From Bog-473 sp036491435 (lineage in GTDB: Bacteria > Actinomycetota > Acidimicrobiia > Acidimicrobiales > RAAP-2): a stretch of DNA of 54,461 nucleotides. Positions 16,235 through 25,117 of this stretch are shown here, one piece after another; within the stretch, counting starts at the first letter, position 1, and every line of letters starts with the position of its first letter. Position numbers and translations under genes: made by a program. Location of the stretch: the NCBI GenBank assembly GCA_036491435.1, contig DASXBZ010000101.1, forward strand, positions 1 through 54,461. Reading direction: 5' to 3'. Below the pieces are notes generated by a model, which was not told where the DNA came from, searched no databases, and saw only the letters and a list, made by a program, of their open reading frames with translations.

Positions 16235-18790
16235 ATGTCGAACGCTCCGACCGGCTCCCCCCGCGTGCCGGAGAAGCCGTCCCTCGACGGTCTCGAGGAC
16301 CGCTGGGCCCCGGCCTGGGAGCAGGACGGCACCTATCGCTTCGACCCCGCCACCACGCGGCCCGACGTCTTCTCCATCGACACGCCGCCGCCGACGGTGT
16401 CCGGGTCCCTTCACATGGGCTCGGTCTTCGGCTACGTCCAGACCGACGCCATCGCCCGCTACCGCCGTATGCAGGGGTGGAACCTCTTCTACCCGATGGG
16501 GTGGGACGACAACGGCCTGCCCACCGAGCGCCGGGTCCAGACCTACTTCGGGGTGACCTGCGATCCCTCGCTCCCCTACGACCCCGACTTCCGGCTCCCC
16601 GACGAGCCCGGCAAGGACGACATCCCGGTCAGCCGGCCCAACTTCATCGAGCTCTGCGAACGCCTCACCGCCGAGGACGAACAGGCCTTCGAGGAGCTGT
16701 GGCGGCGCGTCGGGTTGTCGGTCGACTGGCAACGGACCTACGCCACCATCGGGGACCGGGCCCGGCGCACGAGCCAACGCATGTTCCTCCACAACCTGGC
16801 CCGCGGCGAGGCCTATTCCTCCGAGGCGCCCACCATGTGGGACGTCGACTACCAGACCGCAGTGGCCCAGGCCGAGATGGAGGACAAGGAGCAGCCGGGC
16901 GCGTACCACCGCCTGCGCTTCGACGACATCGAGATCGAGACGACGCGCCCCGAGCTCGTGGCCGCCTGCGTCGCCCTCGTCGCCCATCCCGACGACGAGC
17001 GCTACGAAGCGCGCTTCGGCACGACGGTGCACACGCCGCTCTTCGGCGTCGAGGTGCCCATCCTCGCCCACCATCTCGCCGAGCCCGACAAGGGGTCCGG
17101 CATCGCGATGATCTGCACGTTCGGCGACGTCACCGACGTCACCTGGTGGCGCGAGCTGAACCTGCCCACGCGCTCGATCATCCTGCGCAACGGCCGCATC
17201 GCCGAGACGCCGCCGCCCGGTGTGCCCGACGGCGAGGCCTGGCGCGCCATCGCGGGCCGCACGGTGAAGCAGGCGCAGAAGGCCATGGTCGAGATGCTGG
17301 TCGCCGCGGGCGACATGGTCGGCGATCCCCGCCCCATCACCCACCCGGTCAAGTTCTACGAGAAGGGCGACCGCCCCCTCGAGATCGTTACGAGCCGGCA
17401 GTGGTTCATCCGCAACGGCGGGCGTGACGACGTCCTCCGGCGGCGGCTCCTCGAGCGCGCCATCGAACTCGACTGGCACCCGCCCTACATGAAGGTCCGG
17501 TACGACGACTGGGTGAACGGGCTGAACGGCGACTGGCTCGTCAGCCGCCAGCGCTTCTTCGGCGTGCCACTCCCGCTGTGGTACCCGATCGGGCCCGACG
17601 GCGAACCGGACCACGATCTCCCGCTCGTCCCCGACGAAGCGCGCCTGCCCGTCGACCCGACGACAGACGTGCCCGAGGGCTACACCGAGGACCAGCGCGG
17701 CAAGCCCGGCGGCTTCGTCGGCGATCCCGACATCATGGACACCTGGGCCACCTCGTCCCTCACGCCGCAGATCGTCTGCGGCTGGGAGGACGACCCGGAG
17801 CTCTTCGCCGCAACCTTCCCGATGGACCTGCGGCCCCAGGGCCCCGAGATCATACGCACCTGGCTCTTCGCGACCCTCTTGCGCTCGCACCTCGAGCACG
17901 ACGTCGTGCCGTGGAAGCACACGACCATCAACGGGTGGATCCTCGACCCGGACCGCAAGAAGATGTCCAAGTCGAAGGGCAACGTCGTGACGCCGATGGC
18001 GCTGCTCGAGCAATACGGCTCCGATGCCGTGCGCTACTGGGCCTGCAACGGCCGGCCCGGGACCGACACCGCGCTCGACGAAGGCGTCATGAAAATCGGC
18101 CGACGCCTGGCCATCAAGCTCCTGAACGCGTCGAAATTCGCCCTCGGACGGCTCGGAGACGGGCCGGTCCCTGGGCTCGACGCAGTCCACGACGCGCTCG
18201 ATGTGGCACTGCTCGCCGAGCTGGCGAAGCTGGTCGAGGGTGCCACCGCCGCGCACGAGGGCTTCGACTACGCCCGCGCGCTCGAACTGACGGAGGGCTT
18301 CTTCTGGTCCTTCTGCGACGACTACGTCGAGCTCGTCAAGACCCGGGCCTACGGCGAGGGATCGTCCGGCGGAGCCGACTCGGCGCGGGCCACGCTCGCT
18401 CTCGCGCTCCGCGCGCTGCTCCGGCTCTTCGCACCGTTCCTCCCGTTCGTCACCGAAGAGGTCTGGAGCTGGTGGCAAGAGGGCTCGGTCCACCGGGCGC
18501 CCTGGCCGACCGTGGCCGAAGTCGGGCCCCACGCCGGCGCTGAGCCGGCCGTGCTCGATGTGGCAGCCGAGATCCTCGGCGCCATCCGGCGCGAGAAGAC
18601 AGCGCACAAGCGTTCCATGCGCGCCCGTGTGGCGAAGCTCACGGTCACTGCGTCACGCGCGACGCTGCTCGACGTCGAGGCGGCGCGGAGCGACATCGTC
18701 GACGCCGGCGGCGTGGACGAATTCGTGACACAGGAAGACGAGGAGAGCGAAGTCCTCCGGATCGAGGTCGTCCTGGCCGACGAGGACTGA
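16235..18790 (+). CDS. valS: Valyl-tRNA synthetase
   Basis: The 851-aa class I synthetase has the HIGH-type motif HMGS (60-63) in PPPTVSGSLHMGSVFGY, an editing (CP1) insertion around 200-350, the WATSSLTPQIVCGW segment, KMSKSKGN at about 575, and the anticodon-binding domain. It is somewhat shorter than Escherichia coli ValS because the C-terminal coiled-coil arm appears reduced or lost; the protein ends in IEVVLADED. Divergent from cysS; convergent with the Liv ATPase gene, with only 9 nt between the stops. Confidence 0.94.
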   Translation: MSNAPTGSPRVPEKPSLDGLEDRWAPAWEQDGTYRFDPATTRPDVFSIDTPPPTVSGSLHMGSVFGYVQTDAIARYRRMQGWNLFYPMGWDDNGLPTERRVQTYFGVTCDPSLPYDPDFRLPDEPGKDDIPVSRPNFIELCERLTAEDEQAFEELWRRVGLSVDWQRTYATIGDRARRTSQRMFLHNLARGEAYSSEAPTMWDVDYQTAVAQAEMEDKEQPGAYHRLRFDDIEIETTRPELVAACVALVAHPDDERYEARFGTTVHTPLFGVEVPILAHHLAEPDKGSGIAMICTFGDVTDVTWWRELNLPTRSIILRNGRIAETPPPGVPDGEAWRAIAGRTVKQAQKAMVEMLVAAGDMVGDPRPITHPVKFYEKGDRPLEIVTSRQWFIRNGGRDDVLRRRLLERAIELDWHPPYMKVRYDDWVNGLNGDWLVSRQRFFGVPLPLWYPIGPDGEPDHDLPLVPDEARLPVDPTTDVPEGYTEDQRGKPGGFVGDPDIMDTWATSSLTPQIVCGWEDDPELFAATFPMDLRPQGPEIIRTWLFATLLRSHLEHDVVPWKHTTINGWILDPDRKKMSKSKGNVVTPMALLEQYGSDAVRYWACNGRPGTDTALDEGVMKIGRRLAIKLLNASKFALGRLGDGPVPGLDAVHDALDVALLAELAKLVEGATAAHEGFDYARALELTEGFFWSFCDDYVELVKTRAYGEGSSGGADSARATLALALRALLRLFAPFLPFVTEEVWSWWQEGSVHRAPWPTVAEVGPHAGAEPAVLDVAAEILGAIRREKTAHKRSMRARVAKLTVTASRATLLDVEAARSDIVDAGGVDEFVTQEDEESEVLRIEVVLADED

Positions 18791-18799
18791 GCGACAGGT

Positions 18800-20314
18800 C
18801 TACGCGAGCGTCTCGCTCCCGAGGTAGGCGCCAACCACTTCAGAGCGAATGTCCGCGGGTTTCCCACGCTTGACCAGCTCCCCGTTGACCATGATGGCGG
18901 CCTCGTCCGCGATGGCCAGCGCAGTCTGGACGAATTGCTCCACCATGACGATGGTCAGGCCCTCTGACGCGACCAGCTGTCCGACGATGTCGTAGAGCTG
19001 GTCGACGATGATCGGCGCCAAGCCCATCGAGAGCTCGTCGAGGAGAAGGATCTGTGGGTCGGTCGTCATGGCCCGGGCCATGGCCAGCATCCGCTGCTCG
19101 CCACCGGACAAGGTGCCGGCAACTTGCTTGCGCCGGTTCGCCAACGCGGGGAAGCGTTCGAAGGCCTGCTCTTCCACCGTGGCGCTCTTCATCCCGGCCT
19201 GGCGGAACGTGTACATGAGGAGGTTCTCCGCAACCGTGAGATTGGGAAAGATGGATCGGCCCTCGGGGATCATGCATACGCCCGAGCGCGCCAGTCGTTC
19301 GGTCGCGTTCTTCTTCAGTGGGCTGCCCGCCACCTCGACCGTGCCGGCGGACAGCGGGATCTGTCCCGAGATCGCACCGAGCAGCGTCGTCTTCCCTGCG
19401 CCGTTGGGCCCGAGCAGCGCCATCGATGTCCCGGACCGCACCTCGAACGAGATCCCGTGCAACACCTCGATGCGGCCGTACCCGGCGCGCACGTCGACCG
19501 CGCGGAGCGCCGGTGGCGCCGGGTCGTCGGTGCGGTCCTGCTCCCGCGCATCGTCCTTCGCGTCGCGGACCGCGATCGGTGCGGACATGGCCGCTTTCGT
19601 GTCGCCACCGAGATAGGCCTCCTGCACGGCCCGGTCGGCCTGCACGGCTGCCGGATCACCGTGCGCGATCACGGACCCGTTGTCGAGCACGTCGACCCGG
19701 GCGCAGATCGACATCACCAGGGTCATGTCGTGCTCGACCAAGAGGACGCCCATGCCCTCGGCAGCCAGCTGCACGAGGACCTCGCCGACGCCCCGCGTCT
19801 CCTCCGCGTTGAGGCCCGAACTCGGTTCGTCCAGGAGCAGGACCGACGGCGAGGTGGCCAGCGCCCGCGCCATCTCGACGAGTCGGGCGAGCCCGGTCGG
19901 CAGCGAGTCGCTCGGCTCGTCGGCCACGTGGAGGATCCCGACCCGTGCCAGCTGGTATTCCGCTTCCTCGGCCGGGGTCCTCCCGCTGGTGAGCTTGTGC
20001 GGCTGCACCTCGGCCGCCATCTGCACGTTGTCGCGGGCGGTCAGCGTGCCGAACAGCTCGAGGCGCTGGAACGTCCGCCCGAGGCCCAGGCGGGCCCGAG
20101 AGTGGGTCCGGTAGCCCGTCACGTCCTGCTCGCGGAGCAGCACGCGTCCGTTCGTCGGTCGCTGGAGGCCGGTGATGACGTTGAACAACGTCGTCTTCCC
20201 GGCACCATTGGGCCCGATCAGCCCGTGCACCTCTCCCGCGGAGACGTCGAGCGTGACGGCATCAAGGGCCTGCAGGCCGCCGAACCGCACGGAGACGTCC
20301 TCGACCGTCAGCAC
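18800..20314 (-). CDS. Fused LivG-LivF ABC transporter ATPase (two nucleotide-binding domains in one chain)
   Basis: A 504-aa protein with two complete ABC domains. The first (LivG-like, about 1-245) has Walker A GPNGAGKTT and Walker B SVLLLDEPSSGL, but its signature reads LPTGLARLVEMARAL instead of LSxGQ. The second (LivF-like, about 270-500) has GPNGAGKTT, the canonical signature LSGGEQRMLAMARA and ILLLDELSMGL (Walker B followed by L, not P). It powers the fused permease just upstream. GTG 20314, 13 nt after the permease stop, is preferred, since earlier residues only repeat the overlap with the permease gene. Confidence 0.9.
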   Translation of the reverse strand: MLTVEDVSVRFGGLQALDAVTLDVSAGEVHGLIGPNGAGKTTLFNVITGLQRPTNGRVLLREQDVTGYRTHSRARLGLGRTFQRLELFGTLTARDNVQMAAEVQPHKLTSGRTPAEEAEYQLARVGILHVADEPSDSLPTGLARLVEMARALATSPSVLLLDEPSSGLNAEETRGVGEVLVQLAAEGMGVLLVEHDMTLVMSICARVDVLDNGSVIAHGDPAAVQADRAVQEAYLGGDTKAAMSAPIAVRDAKDDAREQDRTDDPAPPALRAVDVRAGYGRIEVLHGISFEVRSGTSMALLGPNGAGKTTLLGAISGQIPLSAGTVEVAGSPLKKNATERLARSGVCMIPEGRSIFPNLTVAENLLMYTFRQAGMKSATVEEQAFERFPALANRRKQVAGTLSGGEQRMLAMARAMTTDPQILLLDELSMGLAPIIVDQLYDIVGQLVASEGLTIVMVEQFVQTALAIADEAAIMVNGELVKRGKPADIRSEVVGAYLGSETLA

Positions 20315-20327
20315 GGAACCCGCCGTC

Positions 20328-22271
20328 TCAGCCAACCGAGCCCACCCCCTGCCGCAAGCCGCCGGGAATTCCCGACGGCGGTTGACCCGCCACCCCTGGT
20401 CCCGATCTTGCGGTGGCCCGACGCGCCGCCCTCCATTCGTCCAGCCGTATGTAGAGGAGGCCGAGCCCGTACGGATTGCGGCCGGCCGCAATGATGCCGG
20501 CCCCGAAGCCGATGTACGTCAACCCCGAGAGCCCCGACCAGACGTGGGCAGTGAGCCAGGTGGTCAAGACCGGCAGGAAGGCCACGGCGAGACCGGCCCA
20601 CACCGCGCCGGTGAGCACGGTGATGCCTGCCAGGGCGACGGCGACGAACAACACGAGGCTGTTCACGAAACCGAACTGCGAGAAGGAGACGACTCGTGAC
20701 ATCCCGCCGTACAGCGCGCCCGCGAGCCCGGCGAGTCCGCCGGCGACGATGAACGCAACGAGCCTGGTTCGGATGATGTTCATCCCTACTGTGGCGCAGG
20801 CTGCCTGGCTGTCGTTCATCGCGACCAGGCGCCGGCCGAACGGACCCCGGCGTAGTGCGCCCACTCCGACGAGGCAAAGAGCGAAGACGATGGCAACGAC
20901 CACCATGAAGGCCCGGTCGGTGGTGAAGTGCAGTCCGAAGATCTCGGGGCGCCCCACGCTCAATGAACCGCTGGGAAGAATGGACGGGTTCGTGAAGAAG
21001 AGCTGGTCCATCAGGACGGCGAACGCCAGAGTGGCCAACGCCATGTAGAGAGCGCGCAGCCGGATCGCGGGGAGGGCGAGGATGCCACCGGCGGCGGCGC
21101 ACAACCCGATGGCCGCGAGGACGCCGAGCACAGAATCGCCACCGCCGACCTTGCTCATGGCCCATGCGCCCAGGCCCATCAATGTGAACTGGCACAACCA
21201 GACCTGTCCGCCGTAGCCCGACAGCAGCACGAGCGAGAGCGCACCGAGTCCGATGGTCAGGGACAGCCCGAGGGCGGACAGGTTGTTCCCGGTGACGAAG
21301 GCCCCGGCCACAAGCGTGCACGCGACGAGCAGCACCCCACCGATCAGCGTGGAACGCAGGCCAGCCGGCTTGGGGGGCCGCAGGCGAACCACGCGGCCAA
21401 CGGTCAGCCTGGACTGGGGCAGCAAGAGGAGAGCGATGATCAGCAGACCCATCGGCAGGGCCTCGGTCACGTAGTTGAGGTAGCTCGCGGGCACGTACCC
21501 GACGGCCAGCGACCCGCCGACTCCCAGGATCATGGCGCCCAGGAACGTGTAGGGCAGGCTGCTCAGGCGCCCGACGATGGCGGCGGCGTACCCGAAGATC
21601 ACCAGCTCGGACAGGATGGCGATGCTCATGCCGGAACCGGGAGCGAGGAGGATCCCCGCGAGGCCAGCGAGCATGAAGCCCACGATCCAGGCAAAACCCG
21701 CGATCCGGTTGGTGCGAGCCCCGGTCAGGGAGGCCAGGCTCGGATCGTCGACCACCGCCCGCATGGAGACACCGACCCGCGTGAGTCTGAAGAGTGCCCA
21801 CAGGGCGAGCGCGACGACGACCGCGCACCCGATGGTGATCAGTTGCTCATAGGTGAGCGTGACCCCGAACACGTTGACCTGGTCGCCCAGGAACCATTCC
21901 GGCAGGTTCCGGGTGATCGTCTGGTCCCAGATGGTCGAGACCACCCCGTAGAGCACCAGGAACAGGCCGAGTGTCACCACGATCATCGTGCTGAGTGCGG
22001 CGCCGTAGAGCGGTCGCATCAGGACGCGCTCCACCAACAGCGCGAACGCCGGAGCGAAGACGAAGAGCACGAGCACCAGGGACAGCACCGGGTTCCAGCC
22101 CCAGCCCTGCCACAGCTGCCAGTACAGATAGGCCATCAGCATGCCCACCGCGCCGTGGGCGAAGTTGAAGACGCCCGTGGACTTGTACGTGACCACGAGC
22201 CCGCTCGCGGTCACGGCGTAGATCGAACCCGTGACCAACCCGGCCACGACGAAGCTTATGAACTCGTTCAC
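20328..22271 (-). CDS. Fused LivH-LivM ABC transporter permease
   Basis: This 647-aa membrane protein joins two permeases usually encoded separately. Residues 1 to about 290 are LivH-like (GLVTGSIYAVTASGLVVTYK, STGVFNFAHGAVGM, ERVLMRPLYGA). A linker around 300 (VVRLRPPKPAGLR) leads to a LivM-like half (GYGGQVWLCQFTLMGLGAWA, LRALYMALATLAFAVLMDQL, GPFGRRLVAMNDSQAACATVGM). It probably forms the whole membrane pore for a branched-chain amino acid, amide or other small carboxylate. The operon order is binding protein, permease, ATPase with short gaps. It ends in a Gly/Pro-rich tail. Confidence 0.92.
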   Translation of the reverse strand: MNEFISFVVAGLVTGSIYAVTASGLVVTYKSTGVFNFAHGAVGMLMAYLYWQLWQGWGWNPVLSLVLVLFVFAPAFALLVERVLMRPLYGAALSTMIVVTLGLFLVLYGVVSTIWDQTITRNLPEWFLGDQVNVFGVTLTYEQLITIGCAVVVALALWALFRLTRVGVSMRAVVDDPSLASLTGARTNRIAGFAWIVGFMLAGLAGILLAPGSGMSIAILSELVIFGYAAAIVGRLSSLPYTFLGAMILGVGGSLAVGYVPASYLNYVTEALPMGLLIIALLLLPQSRLTVGRVVRLRPPKPAGLRSTLIGGVLLVACTLVAGAFVTGNNLSALGLSLTIGLGALSLVLLSGYGGQVWLCQFTLMGLGAWAMSKVGGGDSVLGVLAAIGLCAAAGGILALPAIRLRALYMALATLAFAVLMDQLFFTNPSILPSGSLSVGRPEIFGLHFTTDRAFMVVVAIVFALCLVGVGALRRGPFGRRLVAMNDSQAACATVGMNIIRTRLVAFIVAGGLAGLAGALYGGMSRVVSFSQFGFVNSLVLFVAVALAGITVLTGAVWAGLAVAFLPVLTTWLTAHVWSGLSGLTYIGFGAGIIAAGRNPYGLGLLYIRLDEWRAARRATARSGPGVAGQPPSGIPGGLRQGVGSVG

Positions 22272-22322
22272 GATGGCAGCGTGCGCCTCACTGCAGCACC
22301 AACGCGGGGCGAGTCGGGCGGC

Positions 22323-23630
22323 CTAGCGCGAGATGCCCTTGTAGCTGCTCGGGTAGAAGCCCCCTGGACTGCACACGAAGCCCGCCTTGGGGTCGGGCGC
22401 GATGCGGTGCCATTTCCCGTTGTTGTACTCGGCCGCTATCCAGCATTGCCCTGGGATCTTCTTGGCGGGGTCCTGCGTGGAGATCAGGCCGTTTGCGTTG
22501 AAGGACGTGATCTTGTTGAGCTGCGCGTCCAGGCTTGCCCGCGTCGGGTTCGCGCCCGCGCCCTTGAGCGCCTGGACGAACATCTCGGCGCTGATCCAGC
22601 CGTACAGCGTGTAGAGGTCGAGCTGCGTCTGCGGGTCGACCTTCTTGGCCCAGTGGTCGAAGGTGGCCACGGCCGGGATCACCTTGGCGTCCTCCCCCAT
22701 GTACAGCGCGGTGACAGTGCTCAAGAGCGCACCGTTGCCGGCCGAGCCGGGGTTGAACCCTTGCTCGTACGCAGAGGCCCCGGTGAAGAACACCGCGTTG
22801 AGGCCCTCCTGCTTGTTTTCCTGGGCCATCGTCGAGATGTACGCGCCTTGTTGAGTGAGCTCCATGATCAGTTTCACGCCCGAGTTCTTCATCTTGATCA
22901 TGTCGGGCAGGAACGAGGTCTCGGTGTAGCTGGCGTCGCGGTCGTAGACCCAGCTGTAGCCAAGGCTGTTGGTCAGGTTGTGGAACGTGTGCTCCGCGGT
23001 CACGGCGGTGGCGGCAGAGTTCGAGCCGATGTAGCCCACAGACTTGACGGCCTGCGGGTACTTGCTCTTGAGCCACTTGAACGGGCCCAGGGCCGCGCCG
23101 CCGTTGACCAACGGAATCGGCGCGTAGAGGTTGGGATCCAGGTCGAGCTTCGGGTCCAGCGTCTGGGTGATCATCGGCACCTTGTACGTGTCGACGGCCG
23201 CCTGCTCGCCACCGTCGAGGAGCGAGAAGCCACCCACAATGGCGAAATCGTTGGCGGCGATGCTCTGGGCCTCGTTGGTGACCCTGCCGGAGGAGAACGC
23301 GCTGTCCATTCCGTTCAACAGCAGCTTGCGGCCGTTCACCCCGCCTTCGCTGTTGATCATCGCGAAGTAGGCCTGGGTGCCGACCTTGGCGCCCTCGAAC
23401 AGGCCGGCGATCGGCGAGGAGATGTCGCTGATGGAGCCCACGGTGATGGAGTTCGCCGTGACGCCGGGTGCCGTCGAGGCCGTCTGTGCGCCGGCCGGGG
23501 CGGCGAGCGCACCCGTACCCACAACCAGTGATCCTGCGAGCACCGAACCGCCCGCCAGCGCCCGAAAGGCCTGTCCGGCCCTCCGATCCGATAGTCCGCG
23601 CCGGGTCCACACGCCCTTGGTGTTCCCCAC
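22323..23630 (-). CDS. ABC transporter substrate-binding protein of the fused Liv system
   Basis: The 435-aa type-1 periplasmic-binding protein has a signal peptide (hydrophobic core AGGSVLAGSLVVGTGALAAP, ending APAGAQT) and family strands ITVGSISDISSPIAG, INSEGGVNGRKLLLNGMD and AVKSVGYIGSNSAATAV. It lies 51 nt upstream of the fused permease. Two GTG codons occur close together. I chose the one at 23630 because AAGGGG sits exactly 6 nt before it, whereas it abuts the GTG at 23636. Confidence 0.9.
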   Translation of the reverse strand: MGNTKGVWTRRGLSDRRAGQAFRALAGGSVLAGSLVVGTGALAAPAGAQTASTAPGVTANSITVGSISDISSPIAGLFEGAKVGTQAYFAMINSEGGVNGRKLLLNGMDSAFSSGRVTNEAQSIAANDFAIVGGFSLLDGGEQAAVDTYKVPMITQTLDPKLDLDPNLYAPIPLVNGGAALGPFKWLKSKYPQAVKSVGYIGSNSAATAVTAEHTFHNLTNSLGYSWVYDRDASYTETSFLPDMIKMKNSGVKLIMELTQQGAYISTMAQENKQEGLNAVFFTGASAYEQGFNPGSAGNGALLSTVTALYMGEDAKVIPAVATFDHWAKKVDPQTQLDLYTLYGWISAEMFVQALKGAGANPTRASLDAQLNKITSFNANGLISTQDPAKKIPGQCWIAAEYNNGKWHRIAPDPKAGFVCSPGGFYPSSYKGISR

Positions 23631-23677
23631 GGCCACCCCCTTTTCGTTGCTGTCGCCGCCGGGCCGCCCCGAGCCCG

Positions 23678-23696
23678 ATCTGACGCCCAGTCAGAT
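23678..23696. promoter_or_regulatory. Operator-like palindrome ATCTGAC-N5-GTCAGAT
   Basis: A perfect inverted repeat with 7-bp arms lies between the hydrolase stop and the binding-protein start, overlapping the hydrolase stop codon. It is well placed to control the Liv-type operon. TCTGAC...GTCAGA operators typically bind TetR-family dimers; no such gene is in this window. Confidence 0.5.
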
Positions 23697-24992
23697 TCTG
23701 GGAGGGGACTCTATGTCAGAAACATTTCGGGTGGCGCTCGAGTCCACGGCGGCGGGGCGGGCCACTGCATCGGCGGCGCGGGCGCCCTCGAGGAAATCCC
23801 CGACCGCCGAGGTCGTCGCCAGGCACCGCAAGGAGGCCACGACGTCGAAGGCGTGCTGGGCCAACGGCAGTTCGGCGTAGGCGACGGGCGAACCGGACGC
23901 GGCTCGCAGGCGCTCGACGAACGTCCGTGCCATCTCGACCGGAACCAGGGTGTCGTTCACCCCTTGCAGCACGAAGAACGGGGGTGCGCCGGGGTGAACC
24001 CGGTAGGTCGGCGAAGCGGCGCGGAACGCCTCGGGGTGGTCGGCCTCCTTGACCTTCATCACGGTCTTCTCGAGCATCTCGACCATTCCGGGACCGAAGA
24101 TGGCCGAGCCTCCGGGCGACGACGTGAGGTCCATGACGCCGTAGAAGGGGACGCAGGCCTGTACCGCTGTGTCCGCCTCCTCGAAGCCCGGCTGGAAGGC
24201 GGGGTCGCCGGCCGTCAGAGCCGCCAGCGCGCAGAGGTGGCCTCCCGCCGAGCCCCCACTGATGGCGATGAAGGCGGGGTCGCCGCCGTACTCGCCGATG
24301 TGTTCCTTGACCCAGGCGAGAGCCCGTTTGACATCGACGATGTGGTCGGGCCAGGTGCCCTTCGGGCTGAGCCGGTAGTTGATGGCGACGCAGACCCAAC
24401 CCCGGGCCACCAGCTCGAACATCATCGGCTTGCCCTGCTCGCGCTTGTCGCCGATGACCCATCCGCCGCCGTGGACGTAGACCATCACCGGTGCCTTCCC
24501 GGGCGGGGCGAGGCGGGACCGGTAGACGTCGAGACGATGGCGCGGGCGCCCGTCCCCCCAGTAGTCCACGTTCCGGGACATCTGGACGGCGCGTGACTTC
24601 ATCGGGATAGCCCGGGTGACACGCCACCAGCGACCCCATGTGGGTGCGGTCGGCTGGGTGGGGACCGGGAAGGCGTCGCTGCGCACCTCGGCCAGGGCGG
24701 CGGCGGTGACGTCAGCGGCCCGGAGGCCCGAGATGCCCAGACCGACCAGACCGATCCAGCCGACCACGGCGAAGGCCAGTCCGAGCCACCCCGCCCAGGT
24801 ATCCAAGGCACCGAACTCGATGAAGAGGACGGTGGCGATGATCTGCCAGACGATGTTCTGAAAGGCCAGCTCGCTCGTCCAGCTGGCCAAAGTGAAGCTG
24901 ACGACGGTCAGGGGCTCGCGGCGGATTGGCCGATACGACAGGGCGACGGCGAGGAGCCCGATGACGGTGACGGCCAAATAGGCGTAGGGCAC
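23691..24992 (-). CDS. Membrane-anchored alpha/beta hydrolase (HSL/BD-FAE-like esterase)
   Basis: A 433-aa protein. The first 130 residues contain about four hydrophobic helices. The rest is an HSL-type esterase with oxyanion-hole VYVHGGGWVIGDK, nucleophile elbow ISGGSAGGHL, acid-like GVNDTLVPVEMA and histidine in LAQHAFDVV. The substrate is probably a short or medium acyl ester. Upstream, the frame overlaps the divergent WS/DGAT gene, so the start must lie downstream; GTG 24992 starts VPYAYLAVTVIGLL, though GGAGG is unusually close to it. It may be co-transcribed with the Liv operon 60 nt downstream. Confidence 0.82.
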   Translation of the reverse strand: MPYAYLAVTVIGLLAVALSYRPIRREPLTVVSFTLASWTSELAFQNIVWQIIATVLFIEFGALDTWAGWLGLAFAVVGWIGLVGLGISGLRAADVTAAALAEVRSDAFPVPTQPTAPTWGRWWRVTRAIPMKSRAVQMSRNVDYWGDGRPRHRLDVYRSRLAPPGKAPVMVYVHGGGWVIGDKREQGKPMMFELVARGWVCVAINYRLSPKGTWPDHIVDVKRALAWVKEHIGEYGGDPAFIAISGGSAGGHLCALAALTAGDPAFQPGFEEADTAVQACVPFYGVMDLTSSPGGSAIFGPGMVEMLEKTVMKVKEADHPEAFRAASPTYRVHPGAPPFFVLQGVNDTLVPVEMARTFVERLRAASGSPVAYAELPLAQHAFDVVASLRCLATTSAVGDFLEGARAADAVARPAAVDSSATRNVSDIESPPRI

Positions 24993-25117
24993 CCCTCCAT
25001 CATCGCCCGAACGCGCAGAGGGCGCCGGTCCACCCTGGTGAGGAGGGCATTCCCAGTTGCTCCAGCGACCGCCGAGGTGCGAGGTTATGGGCGAGGGGTA
25101 GGGACCAAGGAGTACCC

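Noticed and set aside
15779..18607. A 942-codon minus-strand open frame across valS
   Set aside because: It is antisense to valS and cysS in the GC-rich shadow frame. Composition is low-complexity Arg/Gly/Val/Asp and no domain is recognisable, while valS on the other strand is complete.
21843..23531. 562-codon plus-strand frame opposite the Liv binding protein and permease
   Set aside because: Typical high-GC antisense shadow, with Arg/Val/His-rich composition. Both opposite genes are intact.
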